Source: Taiwanofungus camphoratus (Eukaryota > Basidiomycota > Agaricomycetes > Polyporales > Taiwanofungaceae). From it: DNA of 64,000 nucleotides. This document shows, piece by piece, positions 48,200-58,264 of the stretch; positions within the stretch are counted from its first letter, which is position 1, and every line of letters begins with the position of its first letter. Location of the stretch: NCBI GenBank assembly GCA_003999685.1, contig CP021225.1:930001-994000 (forward strand), written 5' to 3'. The position numbers and the translations under genes are program-made. A model generated the notes under the pieces. The model ran no database searches, was not told the DNA's origin, and saw nothing but the letters and a program-made list of their open reading frames with translations.

Positions 48200-49391
48200 T
48201 GGTAGAAATTATAGTCCATTGGCTTATTGCTCCCTAACTCTATACAGCCTATGAAGTCAGCTCGCGCGATTTAGCTAAAACTTCGAAGGACTTCGCAGAA
48301 TCTCGAAGGACTTCGTGTACTTCGGAGGGCCTCGCAAGGCCTTAGAGATTGTATAGCACTTAGGAACAAGATCCTGTTGAGCAGGACCCTTGACCCCTTA
48401 CTCCCCCACTTACAAAAACAAGACATACAGGTTTCTCGGTATCATACAGGTTGTAGCTCCTACCCTCACATCCTCACAGTTATCACACTACCCCACAGCC
48501 ACGTTGCGGAGCACTCTCTAGATGCCAGGGTCCCCTAGATCGTATCATTGGTGCCAATGGACCCAAGTGAAGCCAAGAGGGCTTACAGTTATCTAGGTCA
48601 TATCACCATGCCCAAAGGGCAGTGCTGGTGCACTGCAAGGAATTGAACCCCATCTGCTGTGAACAGTCTGGAGTTCAATTCCCTATATTGGAAGATTTTT
48701 TCAATCACCTTTTTAATGCCATTTATAAGATCTGTACATCTGAACACACTTGTATAGTTGTTCTGTCATAAGGCAATATTGAAGTGCACAAAAGGTCTCA
48801 TGCTAGATGTGTATTTCAATTGAATTTTCATCTATCCAATGCTTGAGCAAAATGAAGCTTGAAAGTGTGCCAAACCACTAAAAGTAGCTTTACAAAAACA
48901 TCCTTTCTTTCATAGATCTAGAGCTTGATGCCACTTCTCTGAAATTCACACTCTTTTATGGGTTGTTTCATGTTCTTCAAACACCTTTTGCAGCTAAATA
49001 TTGAAAACTGATTGTTTTCTGATATTTCAATGCCAGTAGTGAATCCATTATATAGATTTCTGACTCTAGAGTTATAACAGCATTTCAGCTTATATTGAGC
49101 AACTTTGGTCAATAAACACACATGATTCTAATAGGCACAGTGTATTATAGCCAAGCACAAGACCATCTGTTGAGAGGTATACACCTGCCATAGTAATGTC
49201 ACATGACAGATCTGATGTTCATGATTCTATGGTTCATCCTTAGTATAATGCAATTGCAGCTATCAAAAATAAATTGGCAGAAAGGGGAATGTTGGTGTTG
49301 CAGAGGGACAGAATGTAGATCAGCTCACTGTAGTCAGTCTTGAGAATGTGGAAGATGTAATGTAGAAGCAACACATTGTGATGGTGAGCAT
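48200..49391. other. CpG-free AT-rich DNA with a decayed tRNA-derived segment
   Basis: Up to about 48500 there are short CTTCGAAGGACTTCG-type words like those in the tandem repeat. From about 48640 to 49391 I find no CpG at all. At about 48632-48815 lies a decayed copy of tRNA-like sequence followed by the 3' flank of the tRNA-Glu gene (see the separate entry). No protein is supported; the minus-strand frame at 48918-49121 has no motif. Confidence 0.6.
48632..48815 (+). repeat. Decayed tRNA-derived repeat copy (tRNA-Glu 3' half plus flank)
   Basis: GGAGTTCAATTCCCTATATTGG followed by AAGATTTTTTCAATCACC parallels the T arm, acceptor end and 3' flank of the tRNA-Glu at 44356-44490. The similarity continues through CATCTGAACA, ATAGTTGTTCTGTCAT and CAATATTGAAGTGC. 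In front of it lies an inverted T-arm-like segment, GGAATTGAACCCC. Nearly all differences from the better preserved relatives are C to T or G to A. No complete cloverleaf remains. Confidence 0.7.
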
Positions 49392-49857
49392 CAGTGTTGT
49401 AAAGATCATATTTGACCCCTTGACTTTTGACAAGATCATGACCTTGATGGGGTCATGACCCAGGTCAAATGAGGGTCAGAAAGTCAAGCCATGACCTATG
49501 TACTTGTTGCTAACACATCACATGTGAGGTCAAGTCAAAAATAGTTAGAAATTTCAAATAAAAACATAGTAAATTAGCCCAAAAATAGTGGAGGGTTATC
49601 TTTATATCACATTCTTAACAGCAATGCCAAACCTTGGTCTGGTATCACTTTTACAAAGGCAGCCAAAGATATAAAAATGATAGATCTCATTGAGAAGCCC
49701 ACTGCCACTACTGTGTTGATGCCAAAACTCATGAAATCCATGCAGGGGAACTTGATAATGCACTGACATTTAGGCATCTAGGCCCTTATAAGATCCCGTG
49801 CACAAGTCACACCTTGACCCTTGACCTTTTGGCTTGACCCGGTCAAGCACAACACTG
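49392..49857. mobile_element. Non-autonomous hAT-like element (MITE)
   Basis: The 466-bp segment begins CAGTGTTGT and ends with the exact inverse ACAACACTG, the terminal form of many hAT transposons. It is flanked by an 8-bp target duplication, GTGAGCAT at 49384-49391 and GTGAGCGT at 49858-49865, which differ only by a CpG-type G/A change. Both subterminal regions are packed with TGACC and GGTCA words in both orientations, as expected for transposase-binding sites. There is no transposase frame, so it would need a source of enzyme elsewhere. Confidence 0.82.
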
Positions 49858-49865
49858 GTGAGCGT

Positions 49866-51378
49866 CATCCGTTTGCCAGTAAGCATTGTCGTCACGTGAT
49901 TCTCATATCAGCGCATGCCGGTCTGGAGATGCGAACGCCAAACAGGGCCAGGAGGAGAGCACAAAGATCTTCGCCCACAAGGATGGCCGTGGTGGAAGGA
50001 AAGAATGCGGGGGAAATGGCTAAGGATCATCATGAGCATGGTTAATATAGCATGGTGGATTTCTCGAGCACGACAGAGAACTGGACCGTGAGCTCGTTTT
50101 CTATAACGGGGAATTGAGCAGGCAGAGGCACGTCTCGCGTCCACGAGAGCCAAGTATGTCAGTTTGATAGGTAACAGTAACTCTTTACTGCTTGCAGTAC
50201 ACTGACCATCAATAGAGTGTCGTTGTCGTGCCACAGCGCCATCCAGAGGCGTCCGCGGGATAGCATGGCGCTGTCACTCCAGAGGGGTACATCCACGCCC
50301 GAAGAAGGCATCAGAAAAAATCAGGGTAGCTCCTGATGCTACGGCAACTACAACCAAATCTGTAGCACTATATAGTGCTATAGATTGGCGATGTAGCAAA
50401 TCCAGCTACATAGTTACCTGCATTTCTCCTGATGGGCAGCGATGGCGCGCTGCCGGGAATCGAACCCCGTTTGCCGCGAACAGCCCGGGGTTCGTTTCCT
50501 CAATCAAAATGCGTTTTGCGCCAAGTGCCTTATGGGTATTTGCATAGCGTCGACGTATCGTTCCAGTACAGCAGGTCTGGGCCCGACATTCTTCCAACAG
50601 ATAACTACTAGATGCTCCCAGATCAGCTTTGGGGGGCAATATGGAGGTGACAAACGCGCACCATCCTCGGGGATTCGACGACTTACCGAACAATCAAGAT
50701 AACAGTCTGATAACGATAACATTCGCAATCATCGGGACGAATGCAGTGACATGTCTGACTTTACTTGCTGACAGAGCATTGAAAGGAGAGGCGAGCAAAG
50801 TTGCCGCAGTTGGGCCCAGAAGTTATGAGCGAGTCGAATGCCTTCAGGCTATGTGGCCTGGTAGACATGAGACAGCAAGCGCCTCAGCAATTCTTTTGAT
50901 CTCGAAGATTGCGAGCTTACGAGCTGAGATGGGCTGATCATGACCTACATGCATGTAATGTACCCCTAACTGCCCAGTACTGCCTCCGTCCTGTTGGATG
51001 AAGACGATCTGACTTATCGCAGGTTTCGCCGCTATCGACACCGATGTTGTCCTTCTCGGTATCGTCATTGTCTCCCAGGACGAGTCCGAGTTCGTGCAAA
51101 AGGCGAATATCCCAGCCAGTACAACCAGAAAGAGGACATCGATATCGTCGATGTCAAAAGGTAGGACGTACGGATTAGCTAATCGGCACTCCTTGAGTCA
51201 TTGTCAGCCGCACTTCGGGTTCTAGAGGTGCTATGTTTTTCCATGTATTTCCATATAAATGTCCATCGGCAGTCTGTCCGAGCGAACACCCTTCACATGA
51301 TGATCAACTTCGAGCTCGGGCCTCTGTGAATTTGCTCAAAAGACGTCCACGTTCGATCTCGTTTGATGCCCATTACTG
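49866..51378. other. Region without a recognised gene, upstream of the MFS transporter
   Basis: Frames at 49821-50045, 50629-50937 and 50844-51068 (minus) are short and without motifs. A piece near 51000-51160 is hydrophobic when read on either strand, but it has no start or family feature I can use. A tRNA-derived inverted segment lies at about 50437-50515 and is listed separately. Confidence 0.4.
50437..50515. repeat. tRNA-derived inverted segment
   Basis: GCTGCCGGGAATCGAACCCC is the complement of a tRNA T arm and 3' end. It is followed about 20 bases later by CCCGGGGTTCG, a T arm in the forward sense, so two tRNA 3' portions face each other. The same arrangement, strongly mutated, occurs at 48632-48700. 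A complete cloverleaf on either strand could not be built, so it is not called as a tRNA gene. Confidence 0.6.
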
Positions 51379-53616
51379 ATGATTGCCCACCACCAAAGTG
51401 ATGAGGAGACGCCCCTCCTGCAGGAGCAGCACCGCCCAAAGCCAAAGCGCACCCCTATCCCATGGACACAGTTGTCCATTCTCCTGGTCTTACAGCTGGC
51501 CGAGCCTCTCACCAGTCAGGTCATCTCACCCTTTGCACCCGAGGTGAGTTAAATTTTGATGAGTGTTATAAGCAAAACTGCCGGCGACCTGCAGCAAGCA
51601 TAGCCAACAGCTGATTCCAGGGTATGGCATATGCTGGCGTGTTTCCCATAATCGGCGCAAGATACTCACTCTTGAGGTACCGGAGGAGTTGGTTTCACAT
51701 TATGAGCCGACTCTGTTCGAGCACGGCCTGCCGGCCCTTGCGGAGGAAGAGGTGGGGGTCCTTGACATATCTCAGGGTCTTCTAGACTCCTTGTCAGAGC
51801 TGTGACTCGTACATGCCCTCCGGCAGATGACTATGCTTAGCTGTTTGCCTCTTCAAGTGCCAGATATCACCATTGAGGTTGTACCGAATGGGATCATCAA
51901 ATAGCACGCTAGGCACGGCGAAGTAGTCCAGTACTGCCGGCGACGCTGTATCTGTATAAGCGACTCACTGCAGACATTTATACTAGCTCATACGCAACAT
52001 TGGGATCACTGGGGGTGACGAAACAAAAGTTGGGTACTATGTTGGACTCATGGTGAGTTTGCACACCATTATTGTAACAAGATCACGCGTTCTTATACAC
52101 GCCTGCTCAGCATTCCATTTTCTTCGCGACACAAGCCATGACCGTTCTTCACTGGAGTCGCATATCAGACCGTGTGGGCCGCAGGCCGGTCATCATGACC
52201 GGGCTATTTGGCCTGTCCTTGTCCATGTATAGCTTCGGCTTGTCGAGGACGTTTTGGGGCCTCGTGCTCAGGTACGTGTGTGCGAGTCATCGCGCATTGC
52301 CGAACTCAACTGGCTTTCGTTTTTAGCCGAAGTCTCAATGGCGCTCTGAATGGTAACATTGGCGTGCTGAAAAGTATGATGGCCGAAATAACGGACTCTA
52401 CGAATATCGCGCAGGCATATGCTTATTTGCCCCTCGCGTGGATGACTGGAGGGACCCTAGGGTGAGTCATTTCGTCATCATGCGAAAGAGAAGGCATACT
52501 GATTCTCAAATTGCAGTCCCATGATTGGAGGATCATTGTCACGACCTTACGAGCGTTTCCCTAGCCTTTTTGGCCATTCCGAGTTTCTGAAAAAGTATCC
52601 TTATTTTCTTGCATGCGCCGTTCCCGCAACATTCTCTGCCATCGCTTTTTTGGTTACCATATTTTTTTTGAAAGAGGTAAGAGATACCTGACCACAAGTT
52701 TAATTTCAGCTGATCGTTCCTCTGAACAGACTGTAAAATCACCTATCTCCGTTCGGCGCATCCTCAACCTGCGCAAAAGCAAGGCGAACCTTACACTCCA
52801 AAATGTAGCCGGTGCCGACGGGCCCAAGCCCATTGCGCCCATCACTCCCGGCAAAGTGCGATTGGAGCCCTTGCCGCTCCGGGCACTCCTCATTCCACGC
52901 GTGATCATCTCCGCAGGGAACTATTCCCTGCTCGCGATCGTGGACATCAGCTTCCGCGCGGTACAGCCCGTGTGGATGTCGACGCCGATTCACCTGGGCG
53001 GGCTCGGGCTGTCGCCGCAGATGATCGGCGCAATCCTATCGTGTTACGGGATCACAAATGGCCTGCTGCAGATCTCCTTGTTCTCTAAGGTCACGGACCG
53101 CTGGGGCGCTAAGAAAGTGTATATCACGGGCATTGCTGCGTGCCTGCCCGTTTTCGCGCTGTTCCCTATCATTAACCTCCTTGCGCGGGCAGAGGGGTTG
53201 AGCACAACTGTATGGGCCTTGCTTGCATTACAGATCTTCATCTCAATAGCCTTAAATTTCTGCTATGGTAAGTCTGCTTGGCGTGCCTCATACTGCGTAC
53301 TTCGTACATGACATATAACTGAACACAAATTGCATGCTGCGTAGGGAGCGTCTTCATATTCATAACAGCGTCTTCCCCGAATAAGGCGTCGCTAGGGTCC
53401 GTCAACGGTCTCGCGCAGATGAGTGTCTCCATCATGCGCGCGGTCGGACCGGCTGTGGCAAATTCGCTCTTCTCCCTCTCGATCGACCAGGAGCATCACT
53501 ACCTCGGCGGGCTGCTCGTCTACTTTGTCCTCGCAGGGCTTGCGTGCATAGCGCTCTGGGGCGCGTCGTTTTTGCCGGGGAAGGTCTGGAGTAACGAGAC
53601 GGAGGAAACCTCATGA
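51379..53616 (+). CDS. Major facilitator superfamily transporter (12-helix, drug/solute type)
   Basis: A plasma or vacuolar membrane carrier. The start at 51379 gives MIAHHQSDEETPLLQEQHRP, a cytosolic N-terminus with an acidic dileucine-like ETPLL. Helix 1 follows (LSILLVLQLAEPLTSQVISP). After the long intron 51544-51986 come LIRNIGITGGDETKVGYYVG and the loop 2-3 signature SRISDRVGRRPVIMTGLFGL. The next segments are SRSLNGALNGNIGVLKSMMA and LPLAWMTGGTLGPMIGGSLS. The C-terminal half includes HLGGLGLSPQMIGAILSCYG and SSPNKASLGSVNGLAQMSVS, ending at WSNETEETS (stop 53614-53616). It resembles fungal multidrug or tetracycline-type carriers; the substrate is unknown. The first intron is several times longer than the others and carries an inserted segment, described separately. 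Confidence 0.9.
51577..51944 (-). pseudogene. Antisense coding-like fragment inserted in the transporter's first intron
   Basis: Read on the minus strand from about 51955 to 51603, one frame stays protein-like for about 115 codons apart from three stops (TGA, TAG, TGA). It contains LFDDPIRYNLNGDIWHLKRQ, then RYVKDPHLFLRKGRQAVLEQ, then YLKSEYLAPIMGNTPAYAIP. The segment is bounded by a perfect 12-bp direct repeat, ACTGCCGGCGAC, at 51577-51588 and 51933-51944. Without 356 bp of insert the intron would be 87 nt, close to normal here. I do not recognise the protein. The repeat-bounded geometry suggests insertion of a decayed gene piece. Confidence 0.55.
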
Positions 53617-53987
53617 TTCACACGACCTTGACGAGTTAGAGCGAGCTAGACTCCATCCGCGCTATCTGGGATACGCCGATCTCGCATTTCTCTTCTGCAT
53701 ACCACATCTCCACATGTTGTCCCTTTGTCCTGTCAATTAGCGATAGATACGCAGAAATAAAGGAATCTATGGCCTCCATTGTCCCAGTTTGTCGCAGATG
53801 TTGTGGCCGGTCGGACTTAGCGCGAGTGACCAAGCCACCCCGGTTAGCGTAAATAGAGCCAAATGGCCACGGCAGTGCACCTCGCACTGCACCCACCACC
53901 ACACTCGTATCTCAAGTCTGTCTGCCCTTCACCCCCACTTGAACCCCCCCTTCTTTCATAATCTTACTGGGCGACAGACAAACTACG
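53617..53987. promoter_or_regulatory. Spacer between MFS gene and spt2
   Basis: These 371 bp hold the 3' end of the transporter and the promoter of the gene that starts at 53988. CACCAC-rich and C-rich tracts lie just upstream of the start (53880-53960). No gene is supported. Confidence 0.45.
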
Positions 53988-55495
53988 ATGACAAGTTTCG
54001 CCTCACTTATGGCGCTCAGCGCCACACAGACTCGACAGTCTGAAGCCGCCGTTCAGACGGCACTCGCGGAACGTGAGCGCAAAGATGCCATGCGCAGAAA
54101 GCTGCAAGAAGAGCGGGAGAAACGGGAGCGGGAAATGGAAGCGAAGATGCGGTTGAAGAAATTCGAGGAAGAGAAACGCGAGCAGGAGCGGCAGAAACGG
54201 CGAGAGGAGGAGCGACTGACGAAGGAGCGCGAGTTGCGTCGGCGAGAGGAAGAGCACCGCGATGCGCTGCGATATGGGCCCAAGAAGGCAAAGGCGAGGA
54301 CGGACAGCAATGGCTACCCCGTCTCAAGTGCGGGGAGGCGGAGGCAGTCTGACTCGGACAGTGAGTCATCAGCTGCGAACGCACTAACACGCGAGGAAAA
54401 GCGCAAGCGCCGCCTGGAGGCCGAGTTTCGCCAGGGCTCAAGCTCGACCAGGCGTAGCACCGCTTCGTCGGGCTACCACAAGCCTGGTAGGCGATTACCT
54501 GGCGGGGCGTACGACATAACAACCGAGTCGCCACCCTCTTTGGCCGACCCGAGTGGCTCTATGTCCGTGCGAGAGCGTCTGGCGGCACAGCAGAATGTGC
54601 TTTACAAGCTCAACGTCCACAAGCGCGATACTCGGACTATCGACGAAATCCTCGAGGACCGCAAGAAGGCGAAAGCCGCAAGAGTTCTCGAGGGAGACCA
54701 GGCGCGCGAGTTCTGTGACTGGTTTGGAAAGGGAAAGGCGGCGGCGAAGAGGGCGGGCTCCGTAGCAAGCTCTTCCTCGACGACGTCCCGAGCGGCAACG
54801 CCTTCCACCCAGCCAAACAGCCAGGCAGCTGCACGGGCGACGAGTGGCTCAGCGTCTCCCGCTACACCAGCTCGTGCCTTGTCCCGGGCGCCTAGTACTT
54901 CGAAGCCCTTAACCACGCCCTCTTCGGTAGCTGCCAGACCTGGCTCAAGCCAGTCATCTAAGGCTCCAGGTGCGGCGAAGGCAACGTCCAAGGTCTCGTT
55001 GCACGACAAGAGTGCCTCGTCTAGCAACGGCAGCATGAGACCGCCGGCGAACGGCAGGGTCACCCCGTCCTCGAGCAAGCCTACGGCCAAGAAACGGCCC
55101 CGCTCTCCCTCCCGCAGTTCGTCACCAGGGCCCTCTACCAAGCGGCGTCCTGTTTCTGGTTCTGCCCGTGATGACATCAGTCAGGAGATCTGGAAGCTGT
55201 TCGGCAAGGACAGGACGCGGTATGTCGCACGCGACGTCCTCAGCGACGACGAGGACATGGAGGCGGACGCGGTTTCTCTCGAGAGGGAGGAGCTCCGAAG
55301 GTCAGTGTGCATTGCAATCCGTCCCTGCCTCGCTGCGCCAGTTCTACTCTGTCCGCGGCGCCCACTGATGCACGTTTCAGCTCGCGCATCGCAAAGAGGG
55401 AGGAGGAGCTCGCACTGGAGGAGGAACGGAAGCACGAGGAGGAAAAACGGAGGAAGCGAAAGGAGAAGGAGATGCGGGAGAAGAAGGGCCTCTAA
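53988..55495 (+). CDS. spt2: SPT2-type chromatin protein
   Basis: Spt2 proteins bind DNA and histone H3-H4 and keep chromatin ordered during transcription. The start at 53988 gives MTSFASLMALSATQTRQSEA. An N-terminal basic coiled-coil region is rich in Arg, Lys and Glu (residues 25-100, for example REREMEAKMRLKKFEEEKRE). A long Ser/Thr/Ala-rich linker follows, including SGYHKPGRRLPGGAYD. The conserved C-terminal SPT2 domain is DDISQEIWKLFGKDRTRYVA, then RDVLSDDEDMEADAVSLERE. An intron (about 55300-55379, GTCAGT...TTTCAG) joins ELR to SSRIAKREEELALEEERKHE and a Lys/Arg-rich end with the stop at 55493-55495. The gene converges on the CPSF6-like gene, with 406 bp between their stops. Confidence 0.9.
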
Positions 55496-55901
55496 ATCTT
55501 CCCGGTATGTGCAACACTCTTGGTTCAGCTCGCCGTTTTGGTAAGAATCGGACACTCCATTATTTGTCTCATTCACATGATCGCATCTTCTTGTATGCTC
55601 ATTTGTTCATTATCTCAACACAAGACCTTAATTGCATTCATCTCGTCATTATATATTCATCGCGTAGATTGCGCATGTCATACTACCGTACAACATACCC
55701 GCAATGGATGTAATGGTATTCATACGGTTTCGCGATCGCAATCTTTATCACAATTTGGGTCTGCACATTAATCACTACAGGTAGGGCAAATACGTCGCGA
55801 AAGCGGGACAAACGGACTACGGAGATGGAATAAAGAGCTCAAAGTGCATAAGAAAGAGCTGGGTGCGATACAACGGGGTCCATCAAGAAGCAATAGTTCC
55901 T
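55496..55901. other. Convergent 3' spacer between spt2 and the CPSF6-like gene
   Basis: No gene is supported here. Short plus-strand frames at 55507-55771 are AT-rich and without motifs, as expected for two 3' untranslated regions. Confidence 0.5.
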
Positions 55902-57432
55902 TCAGCCGCTCTCCTCCATCTTGAACCTCTTCCGTGGCCCATCGGGTCCGAACTGTCCACCGCCTCCGCCCTGCATGAACGCAGGGTTGAAATGGCCCTG
56001 CACATTCGCAAAGCCACCCCTGCCTCCCATTGGCATCATACCCATCCCTACACAGTGTACAACAAACAAACACAGTCAGTCCCGGAACATTGGTGCAACG
56101 CGCCCTAGAAATCCGTACCCATTCCTCCCATCATTCCTCCCCGGCCGCTAAAGCCCGCCCCGCCCATCATGCCACCGCGCGGTCCTTGAGGGATCATGCC
56201 CCCGCGCCCGCCGCCAAACCCGGCCATCCCGTTTCCGACGAAGCCGGTGCTCATACCACCCATGCCCCCCATGCCCCCCATGCCCATCATAGCAGGCATA
56301 CCGCCGCGCATCATCCCTCCACCCACCATGCCGCCGCGCATGCCCATGTTCATCATGTTGTTCATGCCGCTTTGGTGGCCCATGCCCCCGCCGCGGAAGT
56401 TACCGCCACCCCCGCGCCCCGGGTTCGTGTTTGCTGTCGAAGGAATGGGCGCGCCACCTTGATGCCGCAGCTCACGTGGGGGAGGCTCTAATGAAAGAAG
56501 CACGAGACGATCAGCGAGACTATTCTTGACGCACATGGTTAATCAGAGCGGTACCTTTGGGCAGTGTACGGAAGGGGTTACCCTGCGCCGAGCTCGTAAA
56601 TGTGGCTGTTGCTCGGCGGTTTTGAAAATCGCTGGAAACCAGCCTGAGTTGTCTTAATTCGAGAAGGAAGACAAATACATACTGATTGTCGAACCAGTTC
56701 TTGAGTGCACTAGCATTCTCAAAGCCGCGACATTCCACATAGGCAATGCTGCGGCACCCGCAATTAACACCGCTTCACTATAAATGCATATACTCAGGCT
56801 TACCCCTTGCTTTTGCCATTTACCTTGTGCTCAGAGAAGGTGATATCCTTGTGGTCGAGGGTAACACCAACGTTGAGGGCCACTTGTCGAAGATCCTCAT
56901 CGGTTGTCCACTGTAAGAAACAAAAAATACATGTAATAATCTCAGAACGACATGGATATGGTGAGACTAAACATTTGGACAAACAGACCCATTGCAGATC
57001 TCCAATGTACAATGCGTCAGAAGAACCTTGTCCAGCACCACTGCCATTGACCATCTGATTGCCCGTCGCCACACCGCTATTATAGCTACCGTTGGCGTTT
57101 CCATTCGGGCTCCGTGAGTCTGCTGTTGTACTTGCTTTGTTGTCAGGATTGGGCTTGACGTCGGGCTGCGCTGAAGGGTCGTTACTGGATGGTTCCTGTT
57201 GTTCAGGCTCATCTTCCTCTCTCTGTCTTTTCTCTCCAACAGTTGGTGAGCTTGAGCGCTGTTCAAGGACATTTTCTCTACTGTCCTCCACTACTTGAAG
57301 ATCTTCGTGCGACTTCCGCCCCAGCGCCTGTCAGTGATTGAAAGTGCCCCACTGCTCATTCGAACTCACCTCTGAAGGTTTCGGCGCACCGAAGTCATCT
57401 TCTCCGTAGATGTCGAAATCGTCCTCAGCCAT
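55902..57432 (-). CDS. CPSF6/CFIm68-like RNA-binding protein
   Basis: Probably a pre-mRNA 3'-end processing factor. The start at 57432 gives [19 protein letters not shown], an acidic N-terminus like that of animal CFIm68. A charged linker follows ([20 protein letters not shown]). The RNA-recognition motif is assembled from exons: [11 protein letters not shown], then [40 protein letters not shown] and [12 protein letters not shown]. The C-terminus is a Gly/Met/Arg-rich tail with repeats of the GGMGGM and RGGM types (56110-56440). It ends with [16 protein letters not shown] and the stop at 55902-55904. RNP motifs are recognisable (LYIGDL and KGIAYVEC). About seven exons. The nuclear role is inferred from the family. 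Other RRM proteins with Gly-rich tails are the main alternative. Confidence 0.85.
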
Positions 57433-58264
57433 GTTCGATGGCACTCAGAAACAGTGAATATTTGGGAATAAAGAACTTCGTTTCACTTTCTGCGGAAGAT
57501 GACAAAAGGATTCGTGTACCGACAGACAGAAAGAGACAGATGCAACAAGATGCAGCCAGTCAGATACAGATTGAGAAGAAGGGGGCTTCACGTAAGTGAG
57601 TAAAGCAGGTCTTACAAGGTATTGATACAGGTGACAGAGTCCAGATGCTCTACTGACTCCTCTTTTCGCCCAGGTACAAGAGAGAATACGGCACGCAGGC
57701 CTGGAACAGAAGGTTGCGAAGAGAAAGAGGACGAAGCACGGAAGGCTGTGGAAGTAGGTGAACAAAAAGAGGTCGAGTTTGCGCCCGTGCTCATCATGTG
57801 GTTGTTTGTCTCTGTTTGCTTCCGTCCTCGTCTGGGCCACAGCCCGCGAGGTGCACAAAATACAGAGTAGATTCATGAGGTATCAAATCAAATCCCTCTT
57901 ATCTGACGGTTGGGGCTAGTGCAATCCATAATCCCCTCGCCTTTTACTAGGGGATTCCGTGTTCTGGCTCCACCTCAAGCCGTCCTGCGAATTTTTCGGA
58001 ACACCACTTCCTTGTGAAGTTGTCATGAATTTCCTGCGTTTCCTTTTTACTCCCAACGTGAAACTTGCTCACACGAGATAGATATGCATACACTCACTCA
58101 TCACATATTGTCGAAGGTAACACAATTAATACAGAAAAACTAATGTATGTATATACAGTTGTTGACACGAGTTCTCAGGCGCTGTGGTTGGAGGTCTTAC
58201 AGCTAAATACACGTCCACTTCCATAAGTTTACTGATGCAAACATATCCAATAAGTATCCGGCCG
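57433..58264. other. Region without a recognised gene
   Basis: The left part is the promoter of the CPSF6-like gene. Frames at 57445-57876 and 57612-57797 (minus) and 57622-57870 (plus) overlap each other and have no family motif. The right part is 3' flank of the acyl-CoA dehydrogenase. Confidence 0.45.

Noticed and set aside
50437-50515. A functional tRNA gene on either strand
   Set aside because: T-arm-like parts are clear, but acceptor stem, D arm and anticodon stem cannot be completed.
50629-51160. Possible gene with hydrophobic stretches on both strands
   Set aside because: No start, splice scheme or motif favours either strand.
54003-55177. Several long minus-strand frames across the spt2 gene
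   Set aside because: The Leu/Ser/Arg-rich composition is what an antisense reading of a Lys/Glu/Arg-rich coiled coil gives.
56196-56491. Plus-strand Pro/Met/His-rich frames
   Set aside because: They are antisense to the Gly/Met-rich tail of the CPSF6-like protein.
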